From Zoopage sp. CT-All (Eukaryota; Zoopagomycota; Zoopagomycetes; Zoopagales; Zoopagaceae), in contig QZWS01000111.1 in the NCBI GenBank assembly GCA_004114245.1, positions 1 through 25,850 on the forward strand: a stretch of DNA of 25,850 nucleotides, written 5' to 3'. This document shows positions 21,783 through 25,850 of this stretch, piece after piece (position 1 is the stretch's first letter; each line of letters opens with the position of its first letter). Under the pieces are notes generated by a model that ran no database searches, was not told the origin of the DNA, and was given only the letters and a program-made list of their open reading frames with translations. The position numbers were made by a program, and so were the translations under genes.

Positions 21783-22170
21783 TCGCGACGCGGTGGCAAG
21801 TGCCAAGTTCAGCAGCCAGCCTGCATTAAAGCGCAAGGCCCAGGAAATGAACGGCGACGAACAGGACTTGGCGCCACCAAAGAAGATGAAGCGCGACAAG
21901 TGGCATTGGTGTAAAAACCAGCCGGCATTGCTTTACTGGATGAAGTGCGCAGCCTGGGTAAAGTGCGCCAGAGCGCAAGCCTCCGTTCCGCCGGTGGAGG
22001 CGCAGGAGTCCAGCGAAGCACTCCATGACGAGCAGTTGGCACCGAATCGTCAGAAGAAGCGTACGGCCCAGGAAATGGACGACGACGAACACGACGCTGC
22101 GCCACCAAGGAAGCGGCAGATCAATAAGACCTGTCCGGAAGAAGCGCGCTGCCCGGACAATGCGCAGTAG
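21661..22170 (+). CDS. Hypothetical charged protein or 3' exon with a duplicated block
   Basis: An open frame ends at 22168-22170 and overlaps the end of the SAM-like model in another frame. Its later half is very charged and nuclear-looking. It carries two related blocks in the same frame: KRKAQEMNGDEQDLAPPKKM (nucleotides 21838-21894 are the core) and KKRTAQEMDDDEHDAAPPRK (core 22066-22119), 228 bases apart. Basic clusters in both blocks could serve as nuclear localisation signals. There is no ATG in good context, so it may be a downstream exon of the SAM-like gene rather than a separate gene. The function is unknown. Confidence 0.35.
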   Translation: MARSLSVCFYSFISALSLYIVMPLPLIRPALNIRPAQAKNDRDAVASAKFSSQPALKRKAQEMNGDEQDLAPPKKMKRDKWHWCKNQPALLYWMKCAAWVKCARAQASVPPVEAQESSEALHDEQLAPNRQKKRTAQEMDDDEHDAAPPRKRQINKTCPEEARCPDNAQ

Positions 22171-22290
22171 AAAGCATGACTCCGAGGCAACAGCCCAGTG
22201 AGTCTATGCGTGATAGATGATCCCAGGCTCATCTTGATAGGTGATTCGACAGCTGTCATGAAGCGCAGAGGAAGCACCCGGCCAACATCC

Positions 22291-22317
22291 GCATGCCAAT
22301 GCCAACAGTTGGCATGC
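22291..22317. repeat. Hairpin-forming inverted repeat
   Basis: GCATGCCAA (22291-22299) and TTGGCATGC (22309-22317) are perfect reverse complements around a 9-base spacer. A second pairing, TGCCAAC with GTTGGCA around one base, overlaps it. It sits at the left edge of the first copy of the 300-bp repeat; the second copy lacks it. Confidence 0.5.
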
Positions 22318-22604
22318 AAGGTATTGCCTTGTGTCCTTGCTCATTGGTAGTATTGACATGGCAGAGTACGAGCCACCAAGCGGTGTCAAGGCAGCCAATA
22401 ATTCGCCTTGTTCGGCTCGTAGAAAGCTTTACTGCTAAGGTAAGTCCAAGGGCGCTCATTGCTCTACTAAATGTTTATGTTGCAGCTGATCTGTACGGGG
22501 GCGCTCGACCATCTCGCTCCTCTGTGAGGCCAAGAATGGCCACACAATATTCCCCGCTTCAATAGTATGCTTGTTCTCATCCCAGGTTTGGTATAATTCC
22601 TGCT
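22306..22604 (+). repeat. Diverged segmental repeat, copy A
   Basis: About 300 bases align with 22734-23048 in the same orientation, roughly three-quarters to four-fifths identical by eye, with several small gaps. The best-kept parts are the TCAAGGCA..CCAATA..TTCGCCTTGTTCGGCTCG segment, a GCAGCTGATCTGTACGG junction and the right end around CTTCAATAGTATGCTTG. Copy A has an intron-like segment at 22440-22485 (GTAAGT, CTACTAAAT, TTGCAG). No frame is convincingly conserved in both copies on either strand, so both look like decayed copies of something with exons. No terminal repeats or target-site duplication was seen. Confidence 0.65.
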
Positions 22605-22733
22605 AGTTTATTCAATTTGCGCGCCAAATGACAACGCACATTGTAGCGTAGTGGGTAAGCTTGCTGCCTTGTTCCAGTGCGATGCTTATTTTACCATTTC
22701 AGCGTGAACCGGCGTTTGTCATGAGCATGCACG

Positions 22734-23048
22734 CAGCTGTCCGATGAGGTATTGTCTTGTGTTCTTGCTCATTGATAGTATTGGCATTGCAGAGTACAAG
22801 CCGCCAAGTGGTATCAAGGCAACCAATAGTTCGCCTTGTTCGGCTCGTTCCCAAGCAGCAAGCTTTATTGCTAAGGCATGTCCAATGGCACTCTTTGCTC
22901 TACTAATACTTGAGTTGCAGCTGATCTGTACGGTGGCGCTGAGAAGAGTCTGATCGTCTCGCTCCTCCGTGAGGCCAGAATGGCCACACAACCTTCATCG
23001 CTTCAATAGTATGCTTGCACTCATTCCAAGACTTGTGTAATTCATGCT
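22734..23048 (+). repeat. Diverged segmental repeat, copy B
   Basis: Partner of 22306-22604. At the position of copy A's intron it has 22876-22920, with the same CTACTAAT branch site and TTGCAG end but a GC at the donor (AAG|GCATGT). Differences between the copies spread over all three codon positions of the plus-strand frames, which argues against long-lasting selection there. A minus-strand frame (22991-22719) is open for 90 codons and keeps the protein-like PLGGLYSAMPILSMSK against PLGGSYSAMSILPMSK in copy A, so a minus-strand origin is also possible. Confidence 0.65.
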
Positions 23049-23130
23049 GTTGGTAGTTAAGGTGGTTGTTATAAGCGGGTTTAGCAGAATGTTGGCTGTC
23101 TTGCTTTGTAATTTAAGTAATTCTTTGCAG

Positions 23131-23435
23131 AACTCCGCAATATACTAGATGTCAAACGACAAACAGCTCGCAGATATGACACAATACAAGCCTTCAGACC
23201 TCAACCAGTATATGAATTTGCGCCAAGACTGACCCGGCTGAGCCAAGACATGGCAGGGTCATCCCCAACCACAATGTTTCCTCACGGTGGGTTGCCTTTA
23301 CCCAGGTTAGGCCAAGCGGAGATTATCAAGACACGCAGAAGCAGTAGCCCAAATCAGCACAATAGCAGTTGGCGTGCAGTGATGCCAAGGCCCAATACCC
23401 AATACAGGCATTACACGCTCCCTCTCCGGAAATAA
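23131..23435 (+). CDS. Hypothetical 3' exon
   Basis: A frame open for about 100 codons begins right after a good acceptor (TTCTTTGCAG, ending 23130) and ends at TAA 23433-23435. The peptide is protein-like and basic: LRNILDVKRQTARRYDTIQA, later VYEFAPRLTRLSQDM, ending HYTLPLRK. It could be the last exon of a gene whose earlier exons lie among the repeats at 22306-23048, or a fragment. No family was recognised. The next gene starts 24 bp downstream at 23460. Confidence 0.35.
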
Positions 23436-23459
23436 TCTCGTGAGCAACCAATCTCGATA

Positions 23460-25850
23460 ATGTCCCTGTCTCCGAGTCGCGACCGCGACCGCGACCGCCG
23501 CACCTTGCAAATGCTTGTCTCGCAAGCAGGTGGGTGCTAATTGCTTGCCGTTCGAGCCTTACGCCGACAGAGACATTGTCGGAATCCGGGAGCGGCTCGT
23601 CGTTCTCGTTTTCCAATGTTTGCCCGTCCCCTCTCGCACACTGGCATCAATCGTTCCAAATTAGCATGCTGTTGATGTGGGCGAAGATGATGACCCTATT
23701 TCGCTGAGGGCTGCTGCGGGAATCGAGACGCGGCCGTCTCCTGCTCCGGCAAAGACAGCCCCCAAGTCATTCGCCAAGGATCCGCAAATCACCCCTGCCC
23801 GGAACCTGCTGCAGGCTCTATCCCGCGCAAGCGTTCGTTTCGTTATCACCTCTTTGCATTTACCTTATCGAACTAGACCGGAGATGGCTCTCGACAAGCT
23901 CTCCCGCCCAAGGTCAAGCCCATCCACACTCCTGGAACGGCAAGGCGTAATCGCACGGCACAGGATGGAGATCCATTCTATGCTCCGGATGCATCGCCGA
24001 TTCTTGCTGCCTCGTCAGACGTGGAGGCCTTATCTCCAAGCAATCAGCTGCTGCCTGATGGTAACCCGAGTGCCCATGCAATCTGTAATCTGTACTGATG
24101 TGAACAATACCAGCAGAAGATATACGATCGTCGTCATTTCGTGAGGACGTTATTGCCGACCTTCAGGAGATGAATGGCGCGTATTCAGTCGATCACGACG
24201 AGGACCACCATGATCGGGCCATTCTTGACGATCCCAACCTCGTCGACGAGGTAACGAGCGGCCCTGCATCGTTTCCCCCTAATTTTATAACACTAGGCCG
24301 ATGAAAATGGCTGGTTGGTGGATCGTCGCCTGTCTCCATTCGTATCCGGTCCCGTGGAAGAGACAGACATCGACCAGAATCAGCGCTCACCACCGTCTTT
24401 GAACAGGAACACTATCGGACGTGCTGCTGGTAAGACGGCCGCACCCGCCGATCAAGCCAAGATAGAGTCGCCCGGATGGCTCGGCTGGCTTCATTCACCA
24501 AATCCTAATTCGAGTGAAGCTGCCGGGAACGGGACATCGACGCCTCCGCCTCACCAGGACAGTCGTCCATGGCCTGGCGTGTCTAGTGGGCGCGTGTCTT
24601 CCACCTTTTCGCGTCCTGCGATGGGTCTGTTTGGTCCAGTACGTAGAATGTCCCATTGAGATCCCGCTCACGTGCGATTAGAGGAATGAGTATCCCACCT
24701 CGGCGACGTCCTTTCCCCACCGGGCACCCGCCCATCCAGCGGCCTTTCGAAACTTCTCCATCATGTCTACCATGTCCGACACTGACTATGAGAAGCTGTT
24801 TGCGACCCCAAAGGACAGGCGTATCTTGGAAAGCCTGCACAGCGTTCGCAGCTCCGTTAAAGAGTCGGCTGTAATCTGACTGCCTCGTCAGCGAGATGCG
24901 TTTATGCTTCTGTAGAAAGAGCATTTTGAACTTGCAAGTCGGATGAAGAAGATGAACGAGCTTGAGGCGGCTTCAGATTTGAAGCTCGAGCAGGTTATGG
25001 AGGACGCTGTGACCTTTCGTGAAACGGTTCATGCCGACTCACCCGAATCAAACAAGCCACGCAATTTGGCATTCGAGGTTCGTAGTATGCTCCTTTTGAA
25101 AGTATAACTTGTTCTAGTTTCCAGAACTGGGCACACCACCGGAGCAGTTGGAGTAGGCGCCTTTATTGCTTGACGATCACTGATGCACGTGAAGGGATGC
25201 TGAGGGCGGCATGGACGACACCGATAATCCTTTTGTTAGGACGCGCGGGGAAACACTTCGTTGCATCCCGGCATCGTTCTCAGCGACCAGCATTCGAGCC
25301 ACTGTCGATGAGAATGCTAGCATCCCGATCTTTGAGGCAGCTGAGGAGCACAGTCGAGCACTACAGCCTACCTATCTCGGTCCCTTGCTGTTGGTCGCCC
25401 TCGAGACGGTGATCCGGTGGACATATTATGCGTATCAAAGCAAGCACGGCGACATGCTTCGTGCGATGGATAGGTTTCTCTCGTTCAAATACTTTGCAGC
25501 AGCTGAGCGCATCCGCGGTATGGCAAACGCATTCAAGACGCCTCTGTCGAGTGGCATTTCAGCTAGTTTGGCAGCATATCCTCTCCGAGTGCTTGTTGCA
25601 CTCATTGCGTTTCAGATTCTCATGCTATTGTGCGTAGTTGAATTTTCACATTGCACTGATATATTGTACATAGAATGTTGCGAGGCGTGTCTAACTGGAT
25701 TTTCGACCTTTTCGGCTGTGGGGACTATTATACCGGGGTCACTCCGATTTACCGTCCACGCGTTCATCACAGCTGGTTTCAGGACGATGTCATGGGTGCG
25801 CTGGAGTGCAGTGTTAGGGCAGCTCAAGTCGCTGATACATACCCCGACTG
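23460..25850 (+). CDS. Unrecognised disordered, coiled-coil, membrane-associated protein (runs off the window)
   Basis: Exons: 23460-23529, 23571-23617, 23665-23832, 23877-24060, 24114-24250, 24297-24638, 24682-24870, 24916-25077, 25118-25152, 25195-25629, 25674 to beyond 25850; all junctions are in phase, giving at least 648 residues. The N-terminus is short and Arg/Asp-rich (RDRDRDRR, coded by three GACCGC units). The next 300 or so residues are low-complexity with PIHTPGTARRNR and YAPDASPILAA, typical of phosphorylated disorder. A probable coiled coil lies near 365-420 (KEHFELASRMKKMNELEAAS). Two hydrophobic stretches follow: YLGPLLLVALETVIRW and, across the last intron, LRVLVALIAFQILMLL. 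I recognise no family; a nuclear-envelope or ER-anchored adaptor is only a guess from the architecture. Introns are 40-53 nt. The 3' end is outside the window. Confidence 0.7.

Noticed and set aside
22644-22660. A tRNA A-box-like string (TAGCGTAGTGGGTAAGC)
   Set aside because: No B box, no matching acceptor stem and no anticodon arm could be drawn around it, so it is not reported as a tRNA or SINE head.
1-25850. CRISPR arrays, bacterial-style operons, LTR or capsid-bearing elements
   Set aside because: No regular direct repeats, no ribosome-binding-site pattern and no reverse transcriptase, integrase or capsid motifs were found. Abundant spliceosomal introns show eukaryotic nuclear DNA.

Overview
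The window is nuclear DNA of a filamentous or early-diverging fungus. It holds densely packed, intron-rich protein genes. The introns are mostly 40-58 nt, begin GT (a few candidates begin GC), carry CTGAC/CTAAY-like branch sites close to the acceptor, and interrupt reading frames roughly every 150-300 bases. A fungal-style MED15 KIX domain, a Dicer-like protein without an obvious canonical PAZ domain, and a GPHR protein (absent from budding yeast) fit a fungus outside the yeasts. I cannot place the lineage more closely. No rRNA, convincing tRNA, CRISPR array, virus-like element or complete transposon was seen.

Layout. 124-4411 (+) is a 7-exon Dicer-like RNase III (1333 aa). 4701-7505 (+) is a 10-exon phosphoinositide-specific phospholipase C of the delta type (799 aa). 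7765-10028 (+) is a 10-exon NUP85-like nucleoporin (615 aa). Two minus-strand genes meet it tail to tail: MED15 (10061-11656, 457 aa) and a TBC1D20-type Rab GAP with a C-terminal membrane anchor (11699-12876, 361 aa). A 1.3-kb AT-richer gap follows (12877-14202), with a perfect 20-bp palindrome and an orphan open frame. 14203-17927 (+) is a 19-exon exportin CSE1 (964 aa). Convergent with it is a 4-exon Golgi pH regulator / GPR89 homologue (17971-19591, -, 499 aa). From 19592 to 23459 the DNA is less orderly. It holds a SAM-like-domain gene, an open frame with two copies of a charged block, and two diverged copies of a roughly 300-bp segment. The window ends inside an unrecognised gene for a disordered, coiled-coil, C-terminally membrane-embedded protein (23460 to beyond 25850).

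Most exon models were fixed by joining conserved family motifs across GT-AG junctions. Each of the seven recognised genes adds up to a whole number of codons with a family-typical length, which is strong internal support. The genes are not an operon and do not form one pathway. Loose themes are nuclear transport and transcription (NUP85, CSE1, MED15), secretory-pathway membranes (TBC1D20-like, GPHR), lipid signalling (PLC) and RNA silencing (Dicer). Gaps between neighbouring stop or start codons can be as small as 32-43 bp, so transcripts of convergent genes almost certainly overlap.
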